Position numbers and translations under genes: made by a program. The notes under the pieces are model-generated. The model saw only the letters and a list, made by a program, of their open reading frames with translations. It did no database searches and had not been told where the DNA came from. From Caldithrix sp. (GTDB lineage Bacteria; KSB1; UBA2214; DYKH01): a stretch of 29,651 nucleotides of DNA. Within the stretch, counting starts at the first letter, position 1. Each line of letters starts with the position of its first letter. Shown piece by piece: positions 21,974 through 29,651 of this stretch. The stretch spans positions 1 to 29,651 of the forward strand of contig DYKH01000025.1 of NCBI GenBank assembly GCA_020722685.1, given 5' to 3'.

Positions 21974-22963
21974 CTACATTCTCTCCATTGCGTATTTTAT
22001 CCACATGGTTTGACGCTCGCCCGGCTGCACAATGAGCAGATGCGCTGCGTCTTGCTTTCCCTGCGCGTACAGATTATGGGCATCGGTCGAACAGGTCTGG
22101 TTTTCCAAACAAAAAAAGTTGGGATTTTCGGTATAGACTACCATGTGGGTTAACTCCGGGGACGTCCATAATATCATCTTGATTTGCTTGTCTCGAATTT
22201 CGTACCAAGCCGGTTTTCCCTGCTCCATACCGCAGTAGACGTCATCCAGATAAAGCTGACTGAGAGCAGTAGCTTGGCGAAGGTCCTGCGCCAGGTCCTC
22301 TATTGGCTCCAGCCTACCCGTAGGAAACAAATCTATGGCTTCCAGATGATATTTGGCTGGGACAGCTATGAATGTTTCCTCTTTTCTCCCCAAGTAATTG
22401 AAGAACGGATGCAGCCCAAATCCATAAGGGATAGGTCGTGTGTCCTCATTTTTGATGGAAAACTGTATCTTGACGCCCTGGCGATCCAGGATAAATTCCA
22501 GAGTGATTCGATGCCGGAATGGCCACAGTTTGAAGAGAGCGTGAGTGGAATCAAAGTCTATATGGGTCGTGACCCGGGCGCTGTGTTCGTCAGCGCCATG
22601 CTCCGCTAATTGCCAGACGGCTCCGTGAACCAATCCATGCAGAAAATGCCCTTTCCAGTTGGGGGAGAATTTGAACGTCTCGCCGCCAAAGGTGAATTGG
22701 CTGTTGCGCACCCGATTGGGTGTGGGGTAAAGAACCGGAATTCCATGTCTCCGTTTCTGCACTTCACGAATCGAGGGTGCCTGCCAAAGAAGCTCGTCCT
22801 CCCCCAGTTTTAGTGAGAACAAATTCGAGCCGGCTGCCGGGATGATGCCGGCGGTTTTGTTAAGAGCCGGATTTGCGTCCCGGTACTGCAAGTGAACCAC
22901 TTGCCAGCCCGTCTCCGCATCGACGTTGACGACCGTCGAAAAGGCGTTCTTATCTTCTGTCAT
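21974..22963 (-). CDS. Aldose 1-epimerase (mutarotase)-like protein
   Basis: A 329-residue protein from ATG 22963 (GAGGG 4 nt upstream). Upstream in-frame starts at 23029-23035 would add a hydrophobic leader (STVLLLCILLSNIV), so a secreted form cannot be excluded. It shows the galactose-mutarotase family marks: a substrate His region HGLVHGAVW, the catalytic His in PYGFGLHPFFNY, and the general-base Glu in FFCLENQTCSTDAHN. Such enzymes interconvert the alpha and beta anomers of aldoses. The protein lacks neighbours from sugar catabolism, so its substrate is unknown; it may serve the glycan-degrading or epimerase-rich genes of the window. The 3' end is about 80 bases from the cold-shock terminator, which faces it. 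Confidence 0.85.
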   Translation of the reverse strand: MTEDKNAFSTVVNVDAETGWQVVHLQYRDANPALNKTAGIIPAAGSNLFSLKLGEDELLWQAPSIREVQKRRHGIPVLYPTPNRVRNSQFTFGGETFKFSPNWKGHFLHGLVHGAVWQLAEHGADEHSARVTTHIDFDSTHALFKLWPFRHRITLEFILDRQGVKIQFSIKNEDTRPIPYGFGLHPFFNYLGRKEETFIAVPAKYHLEAIDLFPTGRLEPIEDLAQDLRQATALSQLYLDDVYCGMEQGKPAWYEIRDKQIKMILWTSPELTHMVVYTENPNFFCLENQTCSTDAHNLYAQGKQDAAHLLIVQPGERQTMWIKYAMERM

Positions 22964-23071
22964 TTTCCCTCGCACAATATTTGATAAGAGAATGCAAAGC
23001 AATAAGACTGTCGAAGGGTGGTTGCTCATGCGCAATGGCGGCGATTTTGATTCATCACCGTCCTCTTCAGG

Positions 23072-23100
23072 AAAAAGCCGCCTGTGTTTGACCGTCAGGC
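23072..23100 (-). terminator. Weak terminator-like hairpin overlapping the stop of the HgdB-like gene
   Basis: On the minus strand GCCTG...CAGGC forms a 5-bp stem with an 11-nt loop, followed by GG and CTTTTTCC. It overlaps the stop codon (23095-23097). The stem is short, so the call is tentative. Confidence 0.35.
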
Positions 23101-24348
23101 CGCGCCAATTCTACGCACCTGATAGTTGCGGGCCAGCTCCATAAATATCTCCACGTCGCTCTCCGCACTTGCTTTCAATCCATCAAAATAGAAAACGCGA
23201 ATGGGAAAGTCATGATGCTCGCGGCTGACGCGCGGATACACCGCCTCGCAGACGATGCCGTTCATGCAGGTGAATGGGCTGATGTCTATGACGCCGGCGG
23301 CCCCCCTCTCATAATACCAAAGCGCCTTGCCGAGGCTGATGACCATTTCCCCCAGAGCGCCCTCTCGTGGCAGGTAAGGTCGACTGCGTTGCAGAATTTC
23401 GCCAACGTCCTGTGGCTCCTCGTAACCGACAAAATCCTCTTTAAAAGGCTCCAGCAGCTTGTGCTCATCCGCGCGCATGACTGAGTGTTTGATCTTGCAG
23501 CCTAACATGCGAAAAGAGAGGCGGCGCCCTTGCCGTATCAGGCGCAGACGCTCTTCATCATTGGTGTACCACACCCACTCGGAGATGTCCGACATCCAGG
23601 CTTCGCCGCCGTGGCGCTCAATCAAGCGGAGGAGTTGATCGTTGCTAAAGTCGTTCAACCGGCAAAAAATCTCGCCGACGATGCCGATGCGCAGCTTTGG
23701 CTTTTCTTTATCTGCTGGAACGCTTCGAAATTCATCACGCGATTTTGTAAGAGCGGCGACTATCAAACGCAAGCGTTGCGCGTGGCTGACTCCTTCAGCA
23801 GCAAGGGCCGAGCAGACGCGATCTAACGACTTGGCAAAGACAGCATCGGTCGAGCCAGGATCAACTTCATAAGGACGGGTTTTTAGCAGCATCTTGCGCA
23901 AAATGTCGGAGGCAACCGTCGCCCGCCAGCCCGTTCGCACCAATTCGGTTGCCCCAGCGCCGATTCCATCATAGCCATCGGAGCTAGTGGGGGAGAGCAG
24001 CAGAATGTCTTGTTCCCCGCGCTCGTGAAATATCTTGCGCGCTAACGGCAAATAGTGGCCAAAGCGGCACGGACCGTTAGAAGTCGGGAGAAGGAAGGCT
24101 GTTTTTGCAGGATCATAATCCGGCTGCAGAGTGACCTTGAGAAAATCGCCCAATGTCACGGCTTCGGGCAAGCACTCATCGCCCGATAGATGTTTGCGCG
24201 CCAGAGCCAGCGTTTGGGCGTCGCTGTCCGGTGTTGGCTGTGCTTCCACGCCGATGGATTGGAATGCAGCGGCCATACAGCGGGCACCCTCATAGGACAT
24301 TTGCGGGATGTAAAGTTTGCGACCTAAAAGTGTCTTTGATTTTTCCAT
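23095..24348 (-). CDS. 2-hydroxyacyl-CoA dehydratase-like protein (COG3581/HgdB-like part of the large activase family)
   Basis: A 417-residue protein beginning RKLYIPQMSYEGARCMAAAF, with cysteines at 24 (GARCM), 59 (SGDECLPEAVTLGDFL), 94 (NGPCRFG), 229 (EIFCRLNDF), 361 and 367 (SPFTCMNGIVCE). The ECLPEAVTLGD and GPCRFG blocks are typical of the last third of very large proteins that fuse BadF/HgdC-type ATPases with two dehydratase-like modules; the cysteines probably hold an iron-sulfur cluster. In classical systems the HgdC ATPase injects an electron into HgdAB to dehydrate 2-hydroxyacyl-CoA. What these large variants act on is not known. It lies directly downstream of the 1033-residue activase gene, separated by 209 bases with an inverted repeat, and together they match the fused protein. 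Confidence 0.85.
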   Translation of the reverse strand: MEKSKTLLGRKLYIPQMSYEGARCMAAAFQSIGVEAQPTPDSDAQTLALARKHLSGDECLPEAVTLGDFLKVTLQPDYDPAKTAFLLPTSNGPCRFGHYLPLARKIFHERGEQDILLLSPTSSDGYDGIGAGATELVRTGWRATVASDILRKMLLKTRPYEVDPGSTDAVFAKSLDRVCSALAAEGVSHAQRLRLIVAALTKSRDEFRSVPADKEKPKLRIGIVGEIFCRLNDFSNDQLLRLIERHGGEAWMSDISEWVWYTNDEERLRLIRQGRRLSFRMLGCKIKHSVMRADEHKLLEPFKEDFVGYEEPQDVGEILQRSRPYLPREGALGEMVISLGKALWYYERGAAGVIDISPFTCMNGIVCEAVYPRVSREHHDFPIRVFYFDGLKASAESDVEIFMELARNYQVRRIGAA

Positions 24349-24408
24349 TTACTCTTGCGAAACGCCACCTCTCAATCAACAAGCAAAAGGGTACTACGGA
24401 AATTTAGA

Positions 24409-24502
24409 GGACAGGATTGACCGGATTTAATGGATGGACAGGATTGGCGTCCGGGAAATCCAAAGTTCATCCCGTCAATTTTGGGCAATCCTGAGCCTGT
24501 CC
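24409..24502. repeat. Imperfect inverted repeat of GGACAGGATT/GACCGGATTTA units
   Basis: The left arm from 24409 (GGACAGGATTGACCGGATTT then AATGGATGGACAGGATTG) is an imperfect reverse complement of the right arm ending at 24502. The element occupies the gap between the two activase-system genes. It is another family of the degenerate short-period inverted repeats seen at 1876, 9805 and 12149. Confidence 0.75.
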
Positions 24503-24557
24503 AAATGTCGTTCGGAATGGACGAGATTCAATTCATGGAAAGACTCAACCTACCTTT

Positions 24558-27500
24558 TCAGCACTCCAAACAGCCAACAAAGGTTTTGACTCTTCCAACC
24601 ATACCTCGCGTGCTTGAATCCAGTAATCCCTTGCTTTCCAGATAAGCCTCGCAGCGCGTCATTACGCCGGCGTCATTGCTGTGATCGTCAAACTGTAATG
24701 TCAAAAAGGGCGCGCCGGTCGCTTGGCGAACAAAGTGCTTGATGTACGAGTCCGGGCCGCATTTGAAATTGGTAACATAGATGACGTGTAGATGGCGATT
24801 TTGCCCAACAAAACCGGCAGCCTGTAATATTCTCCTGCCATAATTCCAAAACATATTCTCGTGGATAGCGCTGATGTCCAAATGATCTGCGGGTAGAAAA
24901 TCCATGGGAATGATGTTGATGCCGTATTGCTGGCGAAGCTTCCCCGGCACGTTCAGGTTAAGGCCGCTGTCATAAACGTTGTAAGGTCTGCCGAGAAGAA
25001 CAATACCACTCTGATTGTTGATAGCCAAGGCGTCCAATGCCTGCCGGCCCATTTCTTTGACCTGCGCCTTGAAACTTTGCTGCATGGCATAGGCCAGCTC
25101 CACAGCCCTATCGTTGGTTTTGCGAGTCACCCCTAATCGCTTTGCCATCGGTAGCAGTGCTTCTTTCACTGCTTCTTTACCGTCACGGAACCGAATAACC
25201 GGCGCAAGAATCTGTTCGCGTTGCTGCTGGTCGAGCAATGTGTTCTTGAGTACTAGGGGCAAAGTCTGCCCCCAAGGGCAGTACCATGATTCCGTGGCGG
25301 AATCTTCCGTTTCCGCATTGATGGCATTCGGGACAAAGATGAAATCCGATTTTTGCTCGAACAAATCGATCACATGCCCATGTGCGGCAATGATCGGGAA
25401 GCATGGCTCGGCAATGCAGAGTTCTCGGCCTTTGGCAATCAATGGACGCTGGGTTGGTGAGGACAGAGCGATCTCAGCACCCAAAGCGGAAAAATAGGCA
25501 CGCCAAAAAGGAAAGCGATCGTAGAAATACATGGTGCGAGGAATTCCAATACGGATGCCCAGTCCGTCTGGCCCCGGCGTATCCTGCAAAAGCAAATCCT
25601 GGTACAGGCCGATCAAATCGGGAATGGCCGGTTGCTGCGGCACCTTCCGCTTCTTGCGAAAACGCTCCGAGCACTTGTCGCCCCAATAAGTCTTCTCCCC
25701 TTCCACCGTGCATTCCTGCACATCGCATTGATTGGAGCAGGCTTTGCAGGCGATGTGGCGCATGGTAAAGTCAACCTGCGAGAGATCAAAGCCGCGAAAT
25801 CGGCTGGGTGATTGCGTTTGCCGCATTTTCTCCATAGCCAACAAAGCGGCGCCGATCGCGCCCATGACCCCATTATGGGGGGGGACGACAATCGGCTTCC
25901 CCAAAGTCGTGGCAAAGGCAGCAGCCACCGCCCTGTTGTAGGCCGTGCCGCCTTGGAAGTAAATCACCTTGCCGATCTTTCGCCCGCGTACCACCCGGTT
26001 GAGATAGTTCTGCACCACGGCAAATGCCAGACCGGCGGTGATGTCCTCTTTTGGCACTCCCTGCTTTAGATAAGCCGTAACGTCCTTTTCCATGAAGACG
26101 GTGCAGCGCTCGCCCATCTGCACCGGATTATTGGAGCTGAGCGCCAGCCGTGCAAAATCGTTTTCAATGGAGATTCCCAGCTTCGCCGCTTGCTCTTCGA
26201 GGAACGAACCCGTGCCCGCCGCACACGCCTCGTTCATAGTAAAGTCCACCACCACGTCATCCTCGATGGAGATGAACTTGGAATCCTGCCCGCCGATTTC
26301 AAAAATAGTATCCACCCGCTCATCGAATAGGGTTTTGGCGACAAAGCTGGCTCCGGTTTTATGGGCGGTAATCTCATCGTAGATCGCATCCGCTCCCACC
26401 AACTCGCCGATAAGCTCCCGGCCCGATCCGGTCGTGCCGACGCCGATTACATTGATCTTCCTCGCCCACTTGTCATTCCAGCGGGCCAGCTCAGTTTGCA
26501 CCACCTGCACCGGACGACCGTCGGTACGGGTATAGATTTCATCAAGGACTCGCCCGGCTTCATCCAGTAAGACCAAATTGGTGCTGACCGAGCCAATGTC
26601 GATGCCCAGGTACACATCGAGAGGATAGCGCCGCGAGTTGGAGGATGATGTTGGGCGGAAGCCGTCGAGTATGCGCACCATGGAAGTGTCCAGCTTGCGC
26701 GACATTGCCGAGCGGCTTTGTGCTTCGGCGCTGTGCTTCTGCAGGCGAGCGAGGGATTCCATCCGCAGCTCCACGCCGCCGGGCAACAAGGCGCAGCCCA
26801 AGGCGCCAAAATGATTATGTAATTCCGGGACAATGAAATCATTCTCTTCGACGTTTAGTATGCTGCGCATCGCCTCGACCACGCCAAGGTTCGCAGCGAC
26901 ACCGCCGATGAAAACGATCTTTGCTTCCAATGCCTTGTTGCGCAAGATGGTGCCCTTGTAATTGCGCACCACTGCTTCGCACAGACCTTTGAAAATAGCG
27001 GCCGGGGAATAGCCCCGCTGCTGAGCGTGCACCATATCGGATTTGGCAAAGACCGAACAGCGACCGGCGATGTTTGCGGTGGCATCCGCGCTGAGCACCA
27101 ATGGACCGATGTCTTCGACCTCGAAACGCAGGCGGGCCGCCTGTTGGTCGATGAAGGAACCGGTGCCGGCGGCGCATTCGCCGTTACGCTGGTAGTCAAG
27201 AATGGACAGCTCCTCGGTCGCGGGGTCGAAGGAAACGCGCATGTATTTCGAGCCGTCCCCGCCGATTTCCAAGACGGTGTGCGCATCGGGGATCTTGGCC
27301 ACCACGCCGCGACTAATGGCCTTGAACTCGTTGATGTAAGGGACGCTCAAAAGCTCGGCCACCCGTTGCCCTTGAGAGCCGGTAATCTGAAGCAGAGGTA
27401 AATTTGCAGAAGGAAAGAACGAAACCATTTCATTGAGCAGACCATAAGCGGCAGTCTGTGGATTACCCAAAACCTTTTTGGGTTTGAAGGTAACCAAGGG

Positions 27501-27659
27501 ACAGGCGGCAAGACTATCAACCCTTTCGATGTGTGAAGACGCACGGAGCTTGTCCTCAAAGCCGACAGATAAACCGCGCGGCACGAGGGCGACCAGCTTG
27601 GCGTACACCGAGCCGACATCCAGACCTAATCGAACTTCTTTTAATGCCTCAAATCCCAA
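24558..27659 (-). CDS. Double BadF/BcrA/HgdC-type ATPase activase with DUF2229 domain
   Basis: A 1033-residue protein starting at TTG 27659 (AAGGA about 9 nt upstream). Two ASKHA ATPase modules follow each other. Module 1 (about 10-300) has LGLDVGSVYAKL, GECAAGTGSF (Cys162) and AGRC (Cys201). Module 2 (about 348-612) has YLGIDIGSVSTNL, NEACAAGTGSF (Cys479) and GERC (Cys519). These cysteine pairs are those that bind the shared 4Fe-4S cluster in dimeric HgdC. A cysteine knot-like segment (638, 641, 645, 650, 663) links to a DUF2229 domain (about 698-1010) with GIRIGIPRTMYFYDRFPFW and CIAEPCFP. The two modules in one chain may form an internal dimer bridging one cluster. It should hydrolyse ATP to lower the potential of an electron for a dehydratase-like partner, presumably the next gene. 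Confidence 0.93.
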   Translation of the reverse strand: MGFEALKEVRLGLDVGSVYAKLVALVPRGLSVGFEDKLRASSHIERVDSLAACPLVTFKPKKVLGNPQTAAYGLLNEMVSFFPSANLPLLQITGSQGQRVAELLSVPYINEFKAISRGVVAKIPDAHTVLEIGGDGSKYMRVSFDPATEELSILDYQRNGECAAGTGSFIDQQAARLRFEVEDIGPLVLSADATANIAGRCSVFAKSDMVHAQQRGYSPAAIFKGLCEAVVRNYKGTILRNKALEAKIVFIGGVAANLGVVEAMRSILNVEENDFIVPELHNHFGALGCALLPGGVELRMESLARLQKHSAEAQSRSAMSRKLDTSMVRILDGFRPTSSSNSRRYPLDVYLGIDIGSVSTNLVLLDEAGRVLDEIYTRTDGRPVQVVQTELARWNDKWARKINVIGVGTTGSGRELIGELVGADAIYDEITAHKTGASFVAKTLFDERVDTIFEIGGQDSKFISIEDDVVVDFTMNEACAAGTGSFLEEQAAKLGISIENDFARLALSSNNPVQMGERCTVFMEKDVTAYLKQGVPKEDITAGLAFAVVQNYLNRVVRGRKIGKVIYFQGGTAYNRAVAAAFATTLGKPIVVPPHNGVMGAIGAALLAMEKMRQTQSPSRFRGFDLSQVDFTMRHIACKACSNQCDVQECTVEGEKTYWGDKCSERFRKKRKVPQQPAIPDLIGLYQDLLLQDTPGPDGLGIRIGIPRTMYFYDRFPFWRAYFSALGAEIALSSPTQRPLIAKGRELCIAEPCFPIIAAHGHVIDLFEQKSDFIFVPNAINAETEDSATESWYCPWGQTLPLVLKNTLLDQQQREQILAPVIRFRDGKEAVKEALLPMAKRLGVTRKTNDRAVELAYAMQQSFKAQVKEMGRQALDALAINNQSGIVLLGRPYNVYDSGLNLNVPGKLRQQYGINIIPMDFLPADHLDISAIHENMFWNYGRRILQAAGFVGQNRHLHVIYVTNFKCGPDSYIKHFVRQATGAPFLTLQFDDHSNDAGVMTRCEAYLESKGLLDSSTRGMVGRVKTFVGCLEC

Positions 27660-27773
27660 GAAGGCTTTTCCTTATACCAAATGAAATGCAAGTCCAAACA
27701 GAAATCGGCGCGCAAAGATAAGAAACGTCGGGGATTGAAACAAGGGGAAAACTGGAAAGGATTGCACAGAAAC

Positions 27774-27995
27774 TCATACTACCCCGGCAACCTTGGCAAT
27801 AGCCTTGGATGCGTATTTCGCAGCAGCCTTAATATCGGCCTCGGTGAGCTGCGGGTACTCGGCGATGATCTCTTCCGGTAAATAACCGTCAGCCAAATGA
27901 TCCAGAACAAGCTCCACGGGGATGCGGGTTCCCCTGATCACCGGCTCGCTGTGCATGACACTCGCGTCACGCACGATTGTAGATCCTTTCATCAT
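27774..27995 (-). CDS. DUF433 domain protein (antitoxin-like)
   Basis: A 73-residue protein. The start at ATG 27995 (with 27992 next) gives the usual family length; the longer open frame up to 28130 has no support. The body SEPVIRGTRIPVELVLDHLA, then LPEEIIAEYPQLTEADIKAA is the DUF433 signature, a small winged-helix-like family often encoded just before a DUF5615 PIN-like toxin. Here no such partner follows: the next 114 bases are non-coding and then the activase gene starts. Ordinary possibilities are a solitary regulator or the leftover of a toxin-antitoxin pair. Confidence 0.85.
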   Translation of the reverse strand: MMKGSTIVRDASVMHSEPVIRGTRIPVELVLDHLADGYLPEEIIAEYPQLTEADIKAAAKYASKAIAKVAGVV

Positions 27996-28163
27996 GATAA
28001 CCCAAATTATTATTCCGTCATTCTTTTGACTTGGCCTCTCTACGATCCAACCGACAGAAGATAAGAAAGAGCGATGATTGTTACAAGCGGAAAAAATGGC
28101 AAGGTAAAGCACCGGTCGCAGCCTCAGCAAATGTTTGCGAGGTGGAAAAACATGCGAGGAGAT

Positions 28164-28805
28164 TTATGGGAGACTTCCTAGCTGTCTCTCAGCATCAAGC
28201 AACTCACCAGATCCAGCAGGAGAGACGTATTTGACGATTCCCACTCCCTTGGCGAACCAATAGGTGTTGCCTCCCGCCATCAACGGCGCTTCCGTAGGAT
28301 CAAGATACGCCATGTCCATCCGCATGCGAATGCAATAGGGAAAAGTGCCTGCGGCAACAACCACTTGCTCGACCGACTCGATCTCATAATCGACTCTCAT
28401 TCTCAATACGGTATTCGCCGAATCTTTTCTGGTCTCCATCACATCAACACTTTTCTCGAATCCGACTCGACCGGAGATCGGGCTGATTTCAACAGGCGGA
28501 TTGAAAGAAATGGCCGGTAAAAGAGGAATTTTCGGCTCAAACTCAAGCCAATAAAGTCGGCCCTGCAGCATGAGATATTTCTCCTGCCAGGCGATATTGC
28601 CGAGGGTATCGCCAAAACTGAGAGTATACTGAAGGCCATCATCCCTTTCTATTTCATCCATAACGACCACTTGGCCCAATGAGCCTGAGTAAATCCAGGT
28701 AAATCCTTTTTTCATGGGGAAATAATCGGAAGGCGTAAACTTGCTTCCGCATCCAATGGTTAGCCCCAACAATCCCCCTGCTGCAAGAAGGATTGCTTTT
28801 CTCAT
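28164..28805 (-). CDS. Predicted lipoprotein with DYFPLxxGxxWxY-type domain
   Basis: A 213-residue protein from ATG 28805. The N-terminus MRKAILLAAGGLLGLTIGC is a lipoprotein signal with lipobox LTIGC (Cys19), so it should be lipid-anchored in the periplasm or outer membrane. The mature part opens DYFPMKKGFTWIYSGS, matching the DYFPLQVGNTWIFDLYE start of the secreted protein at 17262-18209. The rest is beta-rich (FGDTLGNIAWQEKYL, AGTFPYCIRMRM, YWFAKGVGIVKY). The last block, a W/YF..GVGxVKY strand, is common in this group of small secreted domains of unknown function. No enzyme motif is visible. A Shine-Dalgarno-like AAGGA lies 17 nt upstream, further than usual. Confidence 0.8.
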   Translation of the reverse strand: MRKAILLAAGGLLGLTIGCGSKFTPSDYFPMKKGFTWIYSGSLGQVVVMDEIERDDGLQYTLSFGDTLGNIAWQEKYLMLQGRLYWLEFEPKIPLLPAISFNPPVEISPISGRVGFEKSVDVMETRKDSANTVLRMRVDYEIESVEQVVVAAGTFPYCIRMRMDMAYLDPTEAPLMAGGNTYWFAKGVGIVKYVSPAGSGELLDAERQLGSLP

Positions 28806-28933
28806 ACGATGTTTGTAGGCATTCCTTAAGTGGTAAGAACTGCGTGCTCAAAAACTAACATGATGGAAGTGCAGAGAAGAGTGGATTGTAATAAAATCGT
28901 GGAACTGTGGCGATCAAACTTCCGCTAACCGGC

Positions 28934-29455
28934 TTAGGCGAAAAACTCTGCGACGCCGCTTATCTGCGCAATCTCGCCCATGAACATGCGATGATAATCT
29001 TTTCTGGGATAATGATCGTTGATCCGTGCATCAACAAAGGCGCGTGGATCGAGATCTTGAGCGTAAATAGTTCGGGCTTCGACAATCAAGTGGGATTCAG
29101 CGATGCTCGGAGAAAGGACCTTCTTGCTGGGAATCGCCGTTAGGCCCGCTTCCGCAAATTTATCTACGTCCTTCCCGGAGGCGGTGCCGCAGTAAGCCAG
29201 CTTGTCGCGATATTCAGCCGAGAAAAAATTGACGGTGAAATCCGGGTGGCTATTCATGAGTCCGAATGTATACCGCGTCGGGCGGACGTAAACGACAAAG
29301 ATATTCCGATTCCAAAGCACCCCCATGGTTGCCCAGCTTATGGTCATGCAATTATGCTTCTGCATATCCTCCACGCAGAGCAAAGCGCCGCGTAACAGAT
29401 CGCCCGAAAACAGGTTCAAGTCGAGAAGGTGCGGGGAAATTTCTTTTCGTTCCAT
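28934..29455 (-). CDS. Flavin reductase-like (FMN-binding split-barrel) protein
   Basis: A 173-residue protein starting at ATG 29455 with GAGG 4 nt upstream. It shows the flavin reductase-like family blocks NCMTISWATMGVLWNRNIFV, YVRPTRYTFGLM, FTVNFFSAEYRDKL and CGTASGKDVDKFAEAGLT. These proteins bind FMN in a split beta-barrel dimer, and members either reduce flavins with NAD(P)H or act as simple flavoproteins. The electron donor cannot be told from sequence. It stands alone in a minus-strand gap between the lipoprotein gene and the right edge, with a palindromic terminator-like repeat just upstream. Confidence 0.88.
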   Translation of the reverse strand: MERKEISPHLLDLNLFSGDLLRGALLCVEDMQKHNCMTISWATMGVLWNRNIFVVYVRPTRYTFGLMNSHPDFTVNFFSAEYRDKLAYCGTASGKDVDKFAEAGLTAIPSKKVLSPSIAESHLIVEARTIYAQDLDPRAFVDARINDHYPRKDYHRMFMGEIAQISGVAEFFA

Positions 29456-29483
29456 TGGGCCTCACTCTAACGAATGGTGTCAT

Positions 29484-29518
29484 AAAACCTGTGAGGTTTT
29501 GAAAACCTCACAGGTTTT
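29484..29518. repeat. Perfect palindromic repeat (AAAACCTGTGAGGTTTT)
   Basis: Perfect 17-nt arms (29484-29500 and 29502-29518) around one central G. It has the same core as the copies at 5248-5340. The A/T ends give four or five T after the stem on both strands, so it could also act as a bidirectional terminator for the gene end to its right. Confidence 0.9.
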
Positions 29519-29594
29519 TCCTGCACGAAAATACCAAGAATTACGCTTTCACGCAACAACAATTTGCCGGCGAAAATATCTTCCCGCCCTCAAA

Positions 29595-29651
29595 TCAAAG
29601 CTCCAGCTCAAGGAAGCGTCCCGATACTTTGTACCCTTCCCGCTTCACGAC
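29595..29651 (-). CDS. Possible C-terminal end of a gene cut by the right edge
   Basis: An 18-codon minus-strand frame, continuous to the window edge and ending in TGA (29595-29597), reads VVKREGYKVSGRFLELEL. It has a protein-like mix of residues and a plausible final strand, but it is too short to identify, and an 18-codon open stretch is common by chance. The direction fits the neighbours. Confidence 0.3.
   Translation of the reverse strand, partial: VVKREGYKVSGRFLELEL

Noticed and set aside
24558..27659. Actin-like or benzoyl-CoA reductase subunit annotation for the double ATPase
   Set aside because: The CAAGTGSF/GRC cysteine pairs and the DUF2229 domain fit an activase; no benzoyl-CoA reductase subunits are nearby.
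27681..27881. 66-codon plus-strand frame rich in Lys and Arg
   Set aside because: It runs antisense into the DUF433 gene, has no known motif, and its charge comes from an AA-rich spacer.

Overview
The window looks like a chromosomal piece from an uncultured bacterium of the Fibrobacteres-Chlorobi-Bacteroidetes (FCB) superphylum, most like candidate division KSB1 or Calditrichota. The evidence is two C-terminal type IX secretion sorting domains (PNPFNPTTTIKYDLP and PNPFNSSTRIAI types), a multidomain secreted glycosidase, and intergenic spaces packed with short palindromic and periodic repeats. This placement is inferred from protein style, not from a marker gene. Almost every gene is on the minus strand. 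The only clear plus-strand gene is a cold-shock protein at 21642-21842.

Region 1 (1-11755) is a surface-polysaccharide or glycolipid assembly cluster, transcribed right to left. It holds a small membrane metal-dependent hydrolase, four family-2 glycosyltransferases, two family-4 glycosyltransferases, two NAD-dependent sugar epimerase/dehydratases, a GT-C type membrane glycosyltransferase and, cut by the left edge, a DegT/AryC1-type sugar aminotransferase. Genes from 9389 down to 5364 overlap or nearly touch and form one probable operon. Two members have lost hallmark catalytic residues: one GT2 protein has Thr-Cys-Arg where the DXD motif should be, and one SDR has Asn for the catalytic Tyr.

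Region 2 (11756-18804) holds secreted proteins and decaying sequence. It contains an 874-base repeat-rich spacer, a 1194-residue DUF5060/DUF4038 (apiosidase-like) glycosidase that appears to stop short of a secretion tail, a CBM-like plus sorting-domain fragment with no signal peptide, a small secreted protein with a sorting domain, and the last 46 codons of what looks like a sugar isomerase.

Region 3 (18805-23094) is a secreted ComEC-like metallo-beta-lactamase-fold protein, a PIN-PhoH ATPase, the cold-shock gene with a strongly structured leader, and an aldose 1-epimerase-like protein.

Region 4 (23095-29651) is a 2-hydroxyacyl-CoA dehydratase-activase-like system split over two genes (1033 and 417 residues) with an inverted-repeat element between them. 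After it come an orphan DUF433 protein, a lipoprotein, a flavin-reductase-like protein and a possible gene end at the right edge.

The most unusual overall theme is the density and behaviour of intergenic repeats. They include 33-35 nt perfect or near-perfect palindromes (ACCTGTGAGGTTT type), inverted repeats built of degenerate 9-10 nt units in four sequence families, and a tandem octamer. Several of these sit exactly at gene 3' ends, supply C-terminal codons and stop codons, or occupy ribosome-binding regions. No rRNA, tRNA, CRISPR array, insertion sequence or prophage was recognised.
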